Virus record (IMG/VR): IMGVR_UViG_3300008267_001048
Location: 1-31,696 of that record
Source of the DNA: a virus
Direction: 5' to 3' (one strand)
DNA length: 31,696 bases
Shown here piece after piece: positions 20,626-27,771 of the stretch. The number at the start of each line of letters is the position of its first letter. Position 1 is the stretch's first letter. The notes under the pieces are model-generated. The model was not told the origin of the DNA and did not search any database. It saw only the letters and a list, made by a program, of their open reading frames with translations. The translations under genes were made by a program, and so were the position numbers.

Positions 20626-21377
20626 ACTGTCTCCTTGTGAAAGATAATCTGTAGCAGATGCTTCAAGTCGCTGATACCGCCATTGCAATAGTGCAGGTTA
20701 GGGTGCTTGCGATACTTACTTTGGACCGAATGGTTGATGAACTTGGTCATAAGGATAGTGTGCTCCTTGTTGAATGCCTGCATGCTTACCGCCTGCTCCG
20801 CTGTCACGAAGGTAAAGTCAATCTCCGGTCTCGATTGCTTCACGCATTCCATCTGATGTCCGTTGAGTCCGACGATCAACGAGGTTGGCCGCTTGACCTT
20901 GACCTCCCTGCTGCGTATCGTAAGCTTTTCTAGGTGTGCATCTAGCCAACCTTTTTCTAGCATGACAGATGGCTTGTCAGACGCAAGCTCTTGCTCCTCA
21001 AACTGCTGCCTTGCTGCTATCTTTGCAAGGATCCGGTCAGCGAGGGCGTCAATGAACAGCTCAAAGACTTCGCCAAGCGTGTCTAGCTTCTTGGCCGGCG
21101 GCTCAGGCAACGGCAGAGGCTCTACGGTAGGCGCAGGCAGCGACTTGGCAGCCTTCTTGCGATGTTCTTCCGCCTTGGCTCGCGCAGACGCAATCATAGT
21201 CTTGTAGTTAAAGATGCGCTGGTCGCTAATAACAGACCGGCGCTCGTAGGGTATGACCTCCTCTTGGGCATTACGCAGCAAGACTTTGCTGGGGATAATG
21301 TACGGCTTGGAGTAGCACATGTCGACCATGCACTCGTGAAGCGCGCGCTTTTCTTCTTTGGTCCAAACTATTCTCAT
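20622..21377 (-). CDS. Hypothetical protein, possible DUF2325-like C-terminal domain
   Basis: 251 aa. N-terminus IVWTKEEKRALHECMVDMCY is SANT/Myb-like in pattern and could be DNA-binding. A basic-plus-Pro linker follows (KKAAKSLPAPTVEPLPLPEP, residues ~75-95), then a helical region. The last ~85 residues (TSLIVGLNGHQMECVKQS, HTILMTKFINHSVQSKYRKH, YCNGGISDLKHLLQ) have the alternating beta/alpha layout and the N-H near the end seen in DUF2325 proteins; this is a by-eye match only. It starts with an ATGA overlap at 21377. Largest gene of the small-gene operon, so possibly its main effector. Function unknown. Confidence 0.65.
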   Translation of the reverse strand: MRIVWTKEEKRALHECMVDMCYSKPYIIPSKVLLRNAQEEVIPYERRSVISDQRIFNYKTMIASARAKAEEHRKKAAKSLPAPTVEPLPLPEPPAKKLDTLGEVFELFIDALADRILAKIAARQQFEEQELASDKPSVMLEKGWLDAHLEKLTIRSREVKVKRPTSLIVGLNGHQMECVKQSRPEIDFTFVTAEQAVSMQAFNKEHTILMTKFINHSVQSKYRKHPNLHYCNGGISDLKHLLQIIFHKETV

Positions 21378-21586
21378 GATGCATCCTTCAAGTAAAAGCC
21401 GTTGATCTGGTCTTCGGTAGCGTAGAACGCATCCTTAGAAGCGTAGAGCCCAACGTACTCGTCGCTGACGACAAGCACTTGGCCGTTGCGCAGCGTGATG
21501 AAGTCAAGCATATTTCCACCGCCAGAATTTTCGGTATCGATTGACGCAATGTTGGTGTTGTCAATGGTGTTTAGATTTAGCTTCAT
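21374..21586 (-). CDS. Small hypothetical protein
   Basis: 70 aa from ATG 21586 (GAGGAAA upstream; TTG at 21592 overlaps the previous stop and is less likely). An alternative start at ATG 21511 has GGTGGAAAT before it. C-terminal part LDFITLRNGQVLVVSDEYVG is beta-rich. It shares the DFIT-x-R element with the next gene upstream, hinting at relationship. Function unknown. Confidence 0.55.
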   Translation of the reverse strand: MKLNLNTIDNTNIASIDTENSGGGNMLDFITLRNGQVLVVSDEYVGLYASKDAFYATEDQINGFYLKDAS

Positions 21587-21588
21587 AA

Positions 21589-21765
21589 TCAAATTTCCTC
21601 TTGCTGCACAACGATCTTGTAGCCAAGGGACTTGATCGCGTTGATGGTAGTAGGTGTGAGAGTCTTAGTGCCAACGAGATTGGCAAAGATCTGAGCAGTC
21701 TCGCAGACTGGGTAGACTGCTTTTGCGCCATAGTTGCTGGCGATGCGAACTGTGATGAAGTCCAT
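21589..21765 (-). CDS. Small hypothetical protein
   Basis: 58 aa from ATG 21765, with AAGGAG 6-7 nt upstream. It starts MDFITVRIASNYGAKAVYPV and ends with LGYKIVVQQEEI; between them a helix TTINAIKSL. No known domain. It is followed at 3-bp spacing by the gene at 21374-21586. Confidence 0.6.
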   Translation of the reverse strand: MDFITVRIASNYGAKAVYPVCETAQIFANLVGTKTLTPTTINAIKSLGYKIVVQQEEI

Positions 21766-21775
21766 GCTGTTCTCC

Positions 21776-21943
21776 TTAGCGGCAGCCAGAGTTGATATTG
21801 GCTTCTTTGATAGCGCGAACAATCTTCGCAGTACTAGACGCGCCCAAGCGAATGTCCATGGAGCAAAGTTCGTCGAAGATTTCCATGGCGCGTGGTTCGC
21901 TGCAGCCGATGGTCTTAATGATGAGCTTGATGTAGATGTTCAT
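21776..21943 (-). CDS. Small hypothetical protein, first gene of leftward operon
   Basis: 55 aa from ATG 21943 (AAAGG upstream). It begins MNIYIKLIIKTIGCSEPRAM and contains a helical GASSTAKIVRAIKEA segment. It is the first gene after the candidate leftward promoter at 22.0 kb. No domain recognised; early-expressed host-takeover or regulatory peptide is possible by position only. Confidence 0.6.
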   Translation of the reverse strand: MNIYIKLIIKTIGCSEPRAMEIFDELCSMDIRLGASSTAKIVRAIKEANINSGCR

Positions 21944-21992
21944 GATAAACCTTTCTTCTTTCTTAGCACTGCGGAATGCTGTGCTTGGTTGC

Positions 21993-22021
21993 ATTCTAGC
22001 GTGAAACTACGCACTGCGCGC
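21993..22021 (-). promoter_or_regulatory. Candidate leftward promoter of small-gene operon
   Basis: On the minus strand TAGAATGC (21998-21991) is preceded at 17 bp by GCGCGC (22021-22016), the latter within TGCGCGCAGTGC (22022-22011). It lies 50 bp upstream of the first gene of the operon. The same elements with identical spacing face the other way at 22066-22094. Confidence 0.5.
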
Positions 22022-22065
22022 ATTATTTGCAAAATATCTACTGGGACATGTACTAGTATTTAATT

Positions 22066-22094
22066 GCTCGCACTGCTGCACTACGTAGTAGAAT
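22066..22094 (+). promoter_or_regulatory. Candidate rightward promoter of the 22119 gene
   Basis: GCTCGC (22066-22071) within TGCTCGCACTGC (22065-22076), 17-bp spacing, TAGAATGC (22089-22096), 25 bp before ATG 22119. Spacing and elements match the divergent partner at 21.99-22.02 kb: 10 of 12 positions of the upstream box and all 8 of the -10 box are identical. Confidence 0.5.
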
Positions 22095-22118
22095 GCTTGC
22101 ATTAAAAGGAATTTCCAC

Positions 22119-22310
22119 ATGAGAGTAACAGTCGCTAAAAAGATCGCCCAAGAGAATGGCATGTCGCTGGAGTATGACAACAACATGCGCCTCTATATCT
22201 TGCAAGACAAGGAGCAAGGCTGGCCTGACCAGTTCTTCCCTGGCAGCGCGCTGCGGACCATGGACAACGACGTGTTCATGTCCTTCTTCCTGCGCATCAA
22301 AGAAGCCTAA
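22119..22310 (+). CDS. Small hypothetical protein on plus strand
   Basis: 63 aa. ATG 22119 has AAAAGGAA 8 nt upstream and a candidate promoter of its own. Sequence: MRVTVAKKIAQENGMSLEYD, then LQDKEQGWPDQFFPGSALRT; the charged helix at the N-terminus and the Trp/Phe-rich middle are not assigned to a family. Its TAA stop overlaps the TAG stop of the convergent SNF2-like gene. Only the second rightward gene in the window. Its divergent promoter suggests early or regulated expression. Confidence 0.65.
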   Translation: MRVTVAKKIAQENGMSLEYDNNMRLYILQDKEQGWPDQFFPGSALRTMDNDVFMSFFLRIKEA

Positions 22311-23743
22311 CTTAGCCATTCTTTCCACTCGTCGCCTAGCACCTGCGACGAGAGCATCTTCTTCTCACGTAAGGCCTTGACGATCTTCTCGTCAACGGAC
22401 TTCCGGCAGATCAAATCCACGTAGGTCACTGTATTCTTCTGGCCAATCCTATGCGCCCGATCCTCTGACTGCAGCCGGTGCTCCAGGTTGTAGCTGTTGC
22501 TGTAGTAGACCACGTTGGTTGCTGCCGTCAGCGTAATGCCAAAGCCGCCTGTCTGAGGGTTTCCCACGAAGTACGTGCAATCAGGGTCTGTCTGAAAGCG
22601 GCGGACGGCTTCCTGCCGATCCTCATTAGACGTGTCTCCGTAGTAAGACACGATCGCCTTCTTGCCAAACTCTTCCTGCAGCCTTGCTTCGATGTCCTTG
22701 ATGTCTGATCGGTAGTTGGCCCAGATGATGACCTTGCCGGAAGCCTCGTCAAGCACCTCCATGAGCGCCTTCATCCTGTTATTCTCAATGGGGATGACTG
22801 TACCATCGTCCGTAGTGAGGTGACCGCACACCAGCTGGTGAAGCCGAAGCAGCTTGGTAAGTACGATGGGAGCCGAGACCAGCTGGCCATCCAATTCGGC
22901 CATGGCCCGTTCCTTCAGGCTCTTGTAATGCTTCTTCTGCTCGTCCGTAAGTTCCACCTCGTAGTATTGGTAGATCTTCTCAGGCAGGTCCAAGCACTCT
23001 AGCTTGGTGCGGCGTGATGACCATGTCTGAATTGACTTAGTAAGCTCATCAAGGTTCTTGAAGCCCTTGACCTTGGTAAACGCCCTATTGCCTGCCGTGA
23101 TCTTGACCATCTCCGCGTACTTTGCACGGAACGTGTAGAAGCTGGTGAAGCCTAGCAGATGCGGATTAAGGAACCAGGCCTGGCTGAACAGGTCCAACGG
23201 GTTATTGGTCACCGGAGACCCTGTCAGGATCCGTCGGTAGTCCGCCTTCCTGCCTATCTTAAAAGCAGCCTTAGTGCGCTTGGCATCCCTGTTCTTGATG
23301 GTTGTGGATTCATCAATCACCATCAGGGTCCGGTGGCAGTTGACAAAAGATTCTGCGGTCTTGAAGCTGCGGTCAAAGGCCAAGGCCTCGATGTTCATGA
23401 CAAAGATCTTTAGAGGCTCCATGGGCGTCAGCAGCAGGTCGTAGCTCTTCTTGAGTTCGGTGCTTGCTGCCGAGTCCCAATACGTACCGACCCAATCGAT
23501 ATAGTCAGGCATGTGTTCAGGCAGCTCCTTGGTTACCCAGTTCCTGTATGAACCCTTGTTGCCCAAGATGAACACGGCGTTGATCTTGCCTGTGGCATAT
23601 AGCCACGCAGCCGTGTCGACCGTGGTCTTGGACTTGCCCAGCCCCATCTCCCAAAACAAGGCGTATTCGTCCATGTCCCTGCTGAGCAGGAAGTCCTTGT
23701 CTTGATGCTCGAAAGGCTTGGTCTTGTATTTGTAGTCAATCAT
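22307..23743 (-). CDS. SNF2-family DNA helicase/translocase
   Basis: 478 aa. Superfamily 2 motifs: Q-like FEHQ; motif I EMGLGKSKT (residues 32-40); motif II VIDEST (142-147); motif III LTGSPVTN; C-lobe VIIWANYRSDI, motif V GGFGITLTAATNVVYYSN and motif VI HRLQSEDRAHRIGQKN, the last typical of SNF2 proteins. Role: ATP-driven duplex DNA translocation, used by phages in replication fork remodelling or recombination. Ends exactly where the convergent plus-strand gene ends. The start at 23743 overlaps the stop of the UvrD-like gene as ATGA, so the two helicases are co-translated. About 480 aa is the usual size for the phage members, which lack accessory domains. Confidence 0.9.
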   Translation of the reverse strand: MIDYKYKTKPFEHQDKDFLLSRDMDEYALFWEMGLGKSKTTVDTAAWLYATGKINAVFILGNKGSYRNWVTKELPEHMPDYIDWVGTYWDSAASTELKKSYDLLLTPMEPLKIFVMNIEALAFDRSFKTAESFVNCHRTLMVIDESTTIKNRDAKRTKAAFKIGRKADYRRILTGSPVTNNPLDLFSQAWFLNPHLLGFTSFYTFRAKYAEMVKITAGNRAFTKVKGFKNLDELTKSIQTWSSRRTKLECLDLPEKIYQYYEVELTDEQKKHYKSLKERAMAELDGQLVSAPIVLTKLLRLHQLVCGHLTTDDGTVIPIENNRMKALMEVLDEASGKVIIWANYRSDIKDIEARLQEEFGKKAIVSYYGDTSNEDRQEAVRRFQTDPDCTYFVGNPQTGGFGITLTAATNVVYYSNSYNLEHRLQSEDRAHRIGQKNTVTYVDLICRKSVDEKIVKALREKKMLSSQVLGDEWKEWLS

Positions 23744-25248
23744 AGGTCAAAGTACCTTTGGGTTCGTGGTGTGATGATGTGTAGATTCTTCTTGGTCCTT
23801 GTGGCTGCCACGTAGAACACGCGAAGCTCGTCGTCTTGATTCTCTTGGTAGCCGTCGTAGGTCTTGGGGCTAAGGTCCGTGATCAGTAGCACGTTGTCCG
23901 CCTCGCCACCCTTGCTGCCATGTATTGTGCTGATGGTGATGCGGGGGTCGCCACTTAAAGATTCGCCTTGTCTTAATGCGGCCAGGAAATACTCCTTCTC
24001 CTCGTCGCTGATGCGGTCAAGGGCCACGTGCCAAATGGCCTTGGTCTGCAGCCCGTACTTCGCCTGCAGCACGTCCAAGTTGACCATGTCTTCTGTCAGT
24101 GTCTTCAAGGACAGGTGACCGTGATCGACCATCCGCTTTGACATGTGTGAGTAGACCAGCTTCAACTGATCGGCTTGAATGAACTCACCCTTGCGAAGCT
24201 TCTCCCAGGACCTTATGGCAAGCAATGCCTCGGACTTACGAGGGCTCATTCCTTGACACTCGTAGGCGTAGCCCTCACGATGGCATAAGTCAACCAATTC
24301 CTTGAGCATATAGACATTCCTAGCAAGCAAGAGCCATGTTCCTTGGCCCATGTCAACGTGCTCTATGTCGTTATGGTAAGTTATCGATCCCAGATGCGCA
24401 GCAGGTTTGAACGTCTTTTCACGCCGCCGAGTGACCGATTTAATAATTTCAAAGCTGAGGTCGTGCACAACCGCCGGTATTCTGTAGGACTGGTCAAGTA
24501 CGCGCACATTCCCAGCCAAGGATATAAAATGATCGATGTCAGCTCCTGCCCATCGAAAGATTGCTTGATCATCGTCTCCAGCAATATAAGTCTCATCCGC
24601 TTTCTCCATCATTCGTTCAACAACCATCCACTGTAGCTTGGATAGGTCTTGTGCTTCATCCACCAGCAGGGCTTTTAACTTAGGTACGAAGCCTTCTGAC
24701 CGCATCAATTCAAGCATATCCGTGTAGTCGATCAGGCCTTGGTTGTCCTTGTACTCTTTCAGCGACTTCCCAAACTGTTCCAGTTCAAACCACCCGAGGT
24801 CATCGTCATTTAAGTCTTCCCACTGCTGCTTGAGTGGCACGCACCGGATCCTGGCCATGCCTTCAACAAAACGCAGCTTATCGCCCTGAGCCATGCCAAC
24901 CAACGTACCGTCCTCACCGGTCTGGCGGCCCGTGATCTCAACGCCTAACTCATCGCAAAGTTCTTGGTAGTGGCTATGCTGCATGACCTGCTGCCGGCTG
25001 AGTCCTAGCTGCCTGAATGCAAGGCTGTGGATCGTGCGAAAGAATGGCATCTGCTCCACTGAGAATCCAAAGCGGGCCCTGGCCTTATCCCTGGCTTCTG
25101 TCGTAGCCTTCTTGGTGAAGCTGATGAAACCAATCTCATCAGGCTTGACGCCCTTCTCCAGCAAAGACTCGACGATGTTCATAAGCGTCGTTGTCTTGCC
25201 GGTTCCAGGTGGTCCAAGAATAATGTTAGGTTTAGATAAGGCTGCCAT
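23740..25248 (-). CDS. UvrD/Rep-like superfamily 1 helicase
   Basis: 502 aa from ATG 25248. Motifs in order: I GPPGTGKTTT (residues 12-21); Ia FISFTKKATTEARD; FFRTIHSLAF; II LLVDEAQDLSKLQW; III YIAGDDDQAIFRWAGAD; IV VLDQSYRIP; V ISTIHGSKGGEADNVLL; VI VFYVAATRTKKNLHI. All hallmark residues of a 3'-5' SF1A helicase are present. Role: DNA unwinding in replication or repair. The chosen start overlaps the primase gene by 17 bp; a more upstream start would need a 95-bp overlap. Sits between AEP primase and SNF2-like helicase in one transcription unit. It may serve as the replicative helicase, since no DnaB-type gene is visible. Confidence 0.9.
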   Translation of the reverse strand: MAALSKPNIILGPPGTGKTTTLMNIVESLLEKGVKPDEIGFISFTKKATTEARDKARARFGFSVEQMPFFRTIHSLAFRQLGLSRQQVMQHSHYQELCDELGVEITGRQTGEDGTLVGMAQGDKLRFVEGMARIRCVPLKQQWEDLNDDDLGWFELEQFGKSLKEYKDNQGLIDYTDMLELMRSEGFVPKLKALLVDEAQDLSKLQWMVVERMMEKADETYIAGDDDQAIFRWAGADIDHFISLAGNVRVLDQSYRIPAVVHDLSFEIIKSVTRRREKTFKPAAHLGSITYHNDIEHVDMGQGTWLLLARNVYMLKELVDLCHREGYAYECQGMSPRKSEALLAIRSWEKLRKGEFIQADQLKLVYSHMSKRMVDHGHLSLKTLTEDMVNLDVLQAKYGLQTKAIWHVALDRISDEEKEYFLAALRQGESLSGDPRITISTIHGSKGGEADNVLLITDLSPKTYDGYQENQDDELRVFYVAATRTKKNLHIITPRTQRYFDL

Positions 25249-26755
25249 TGCTAAAGTCCGGAGTCTGATGGCCCTTGTCCTGGAAGGAGAAGGCGGGCAC
25301 AGACCAGACAGTTGCTCGCTTGCCATTCAACTTAAAGGTGTGCGTCTCTCCACCGTAATCGCGGATGGCGGAGCTGATCTGATTTAGCTTAAACTCCTTG
25401 AACTTCTGCTTGTCAAGGAAGTTGATAAAGTCAGCTAAGCGGAACAGGTGCCGATTGTCGTCACGATCATGGAATGGTTTGCCAAGGAGGATCTCGTCAA
25501 GATGCTTGGCTTGTGCCTTGCCGGTGCAATAGCGTTCCAGTAGGTCAATGAACTGGCCCTTGGGGCTGGCGTCTTCAGGAGCCTCGATGACGACCACGTC
25601 AGCAAGTAGGGCCTGGATCATTTGGTTCCACTGCGTCAGGTTCATCTTTGGTGGCATGTAGTTCATGGCCTCCATACACCGCTTCTGGAAGCCCGCCTGG
25701 TTCTGCAGGTCTTCGGTGTTCAAAGACAGACGCATGCCGTTGTCCATGTCAAGAAACCAGATGGGCGGTTCCGTGTTGTACTTGCTCAGAGAAGATAGAC
25801 GCGGCGTGCCTGACGTCTGGCCCACACCATACTTACGCATGCGGCACATACCAGCATTGCAATTAGGCCGGAGCGGCGGTCGGCTGCAGGTGTACTGGTA
25901 GTCGCTGTTTTGCATTGATTGGATGACACCCATGGCCTCAGACTCTGACAACGGAGGATCCATGATGTCAATGTTCATCTGCATGACCAGTGGCTGCCAG
26001 TCATCTGGTTTCATCTTGCGTGCCAAGACGCATAGGTTAAACAGGCCGTTGTTACGTGTACCTTCTGGGAAGCCAGTTTGAGCTAGCTTCTCAAGACACG
26101 GAGGACCATCCTTGTAGGCACGCTTTTTGCTTTTAGCTTCTGCAAACTTAAGGCGCACGAAGTTGGCCCTCGTAAGCTTAATGCCCTCGGCAAAATCTAG
26201 AAAGTCAGTGATCTGAACTGGGCCGCCGTTTTCAGCAACCCCATATCTGGATGTTTGATCGCCTTCAAAGTAAGGCATGTTGATCCAGTTGCCGACGTCA
26301 CCACGTTCAGACAACACCTGATCTTGCTTTGGAAAGATCTCGCAGCTTGGATGGCCAATCACGCTGGCCAACTCGCCTAGCTTTCGTTTGACATCAGCTG
26401 CCGGTATGGGCTCGCTGAAGAACATGTAGATGTGGGCACCGCCAGATTTGCTGCGGCAGACAACTACTGGAGCCTTTGCCTTGATGCAAGCATCAACGGC
26501 ATCCTTAAGGTCAAAATTCTTATATTCGTCAATATCAATCGCACCAAAGAGGCATGTGTTGTCCTCCCTGATTGGCACAATACCGATCCCTTTTGTTCCA
26601 GCTAGGTGGCCATCCCATAGTTGCTCCGTGACCGGCGCCCTCTTTGTGATTGCTGTCCCCTGTACCTTTAGACCAGTATTCTTGCCATCGATGTCATAGG
26701 TCCCGTAGGCATTTGTGTGCCCGGAAAATAGCGCCATGAATCTTTGTGCAAGCAT
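25232..26755 (-). CDS. Archaeo-eukaryotic-type primase (AEP), primase-polymerase-like
   Basis: 507 aa. AEP signature: FGAIDIDEY (metal-binding Asp74/Asp76), VCRSKSGGAHIYMFF (the sGGxH nucleotide-binding motif, His108), CEIFPKQDQV (third acidic site region) and GNWINMPYFEG. This matches the TOTE-type/phage AEP layout. A Cys-rich cluster (YTCSRPPLRPNCNAGMCRMR and then KYGVG, ~residues 289-315) follows, as a zinc or iron-sulphur site linked to the primase C-terminal domain. The last ~150 residues are helical. Role: synthesis of primers, perhaps also DNA extension, for phage replication. It is followed by two helicases. Start ATG 26755; a weak GAGAAAGAA precedes it. Confidence 0.85.
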   Translation of the reverse strand: MLAQRFMALFSGHTNAYGTYDIDGKNTGLKVQGTAITKRAPVTEQLWDGHLAGTKGIGIVPIREDNTCLFGAIDIDEYKNFDLKDAVDACIKAKAPVVVCRSKSGGAHIYMFFSEPIPAADVKRKLGELASVIGHPSCEIFPKQDQVLSERGDVGNWINMPYFEGDQTSRYGVAENGGPVQITDFLDFAEGIKLTRANFVRLKFAEAKSKKRAYKDGPPCLEKLAQTGFPEGTRNNGLFNLCVLARKMKPDDWQPLVMQMNIDIMDPPLSESEAMGVIQSMQNSDYQYTCSRPPLRPNCNAGMCRMRKYGVGQTSGTPRLSSLSKYNTEPPIWFLDMDNGMRLSLNTEDLQNQAGFQKRCMEAMNYMPPKMNLTQWNQMIQALLADVVVIEAPEDASPKGQFIDLLERYCTGKAQAKHLDEILLGKPFHDRDDNRHLFRLADFINFLDKQKFKEFKLNQISSAIRDYGGETHTFKLNGKRATVWSVPAFSFQDKGHQTPDFSNGSLI

Positions 26756-26782
26756 ATTTCTTTCTCGTTATTGTTGATGAAG

Positions 26783-26802
26783 GGAGCGGCCTAAGCCGCC
26801 CC
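26783..26802 (-). terminator. GC-rich hairpin between basic protein and primase genes
   Basis: On the minus strand GGGGCGGC TTAG GCCGCTCC forms an 8-bp stem with one G-U pair and a 4-nt loop. No T-run follows, so it is not a classical terminator; it may modulate read-through into the primase-helicase genes or protect the upstream mRNA end. Confidence 0.45.
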
Positions 26803-26806
26803 TGAC

Positions 26807-26992
26807 TTAACCGCCTCGCGTCGCAGCTTTCAACGGACTATTAGTCACGTGATCTGTCTGCGCTGCAACCTTGACATTAGCCTTTGCAGCAGAGGGTCGG
26901 TAGCTAGACTTTGACGCCTTGCCCTTTGTGACCCCTTGCTTATGGTAACGACCAGGGCCTTTTTTAGTGGCTGATGGATTCTTGTTACTCAT
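26807..26992 (-). CDS. Small basic protein
   Basis: 61 aa from ATG 26992 (GGACAAG upstream; a TTG at 27007 is possible). Very basic and low in complexity: NPSATKKGPGRYHKQGVTKG and KASKSSYRPSAAKANVKVAA, C-terminal LKAATRGG. Its position between the SSB-like and primase genes suggests a nucleic-acid-binding accessory to replication. No family recognised. Confidence 0.6.
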   Translation of the reverse strand: MSNKNPSATKKGPGRYHKQGVTKGKASKSSYRPSAAKANVKVAAQTDHVTNSPLKAATRGG

Positions 26993-27003
26993 GACTTGTC
27001 CAA

Positions 27004-27771
27004 TCAATACGGCACGTCGTCTTCATCAATAGCCGCGCCATCTTCAGGCGGGGCAGCAACCTTAACAATACCGGCAGTCACGTCTTGACCAAACTTCTTG
27101 GCTGCGTCGTAGATGCTACGGTCTTGAACCATGCTTGGATCGTTGATCAACCAGCCATACCAGCTGTTTGTATCCTTAGTCTCCATGCCGGTACCCAAAT
27201 GATAGCTATGGCTAAATGGGGGAGGGGTGAATGACTTGTCGCCAACCTTAACTTGCAAGGCCATCATTTGACCGAGCCAGCGACGTGACTTCTTCAACTG
27301 TGTCGAAGACATAGCAATGAGGGCGCGCTCAAAACCGCCTTCTGACAAGATTAGCACATAGTGATAAGCTGTCGTGACGATCAAGTTGCCGTTGGCCAAT
27401 ACGTCTTGATTGCGTTCATTTTTCTTAGTCTTTTCAAGGATCTTGTCCTCAGTCCATTCTTTAACCAAGCCGCCGCCAGCTTCACGAGGAGTCCACTCAA
27501 CGTAGCTTTTCTTAAATGCGCAAGGAATAACTCGGATTTCTTTCATCAAGACACCTGTGACAGTGTTGATGATCAAACCCTCTTCAGCACCAGCAACTTT
27601 GGTGACTCCGCGAAGTTCTGGCGACAAAGCCTGCAGCACCTTGAGGTACGGGATAGCGACATCGTTAGCAGATACGTTCTCAAAACCGAGACCGGCATCA
27701 GCCATCATGTCGTCTGTAAATGCCACAAGGGCGGTTGGCTGCTTAACAGCCACTTCAGTTTTCTTAACCAT
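27004..27771 (-). CDS. Putative ssDNA-binding protein
   Basis: 255 aa from the second of two adjacent ATGs (27771), 6 nt after AGGAG; the first (27774) is only 3 nt away. Motifs: LGFENVSANDVAIPYLKVLQ, AGAEEGLIINTVTG, RVIPCAFKKSYVEWTPREAG and LKKSRRWLGQMMALQ. It ends in an acidic tail, AAIDEDDVPY. Known: such a tail with a terminal aromatic residue is the partner-binding tail of T7 gp2.5 and bacterial SSB; the 'VIPCxFxxxYVEWxPRE' type is common in replication modules of environmental phages. Inference: coats ssDNA and recruits the polymerase. It lies between the polymerase and primase genes. No OB-fold motif is directly visible, so the call rests on tail, family memory and context. Confidence 0.75.
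   Translation of the reverse strand: MVKKTEVAVKQPTALVAFTDDMMADAGLGFENVSANDVAIPYLKVLQALSPELRGVTKVAGAEEGLIINTVTGVLMKEIRVIPCAFKKSYVEWTPREAGGGLVKEWTEDKILEKTKKNERNQDVLANGNLIVTTAYHYVLILSEGGFERALIAMSSTQLKKSRRWLGQMMALQVKVGDKSFTPPPFSHSYHLGTGMETKDTNSWYGWLINDPSMVQDRSIYDAAKKFGQDVTAGIVKVAAPPEDGAAIDEDDVPY

Noticed and set aside
22119-22310. The short plus-strand protein as an anti-CRISPR
   Set aside because: Size and early-type promoter fit, but there is no family motif or associated regulator of the Aca type that I can recognise; claim not supportable.
22053-22328. 91-codon minus-strand frame opposite the 22119 gene
   Set aside because: It would cover the divergent promoter region and overlap the helicase end; the plus-strand gene has a ribosome-binding site and fits between promoter and convergent gene.
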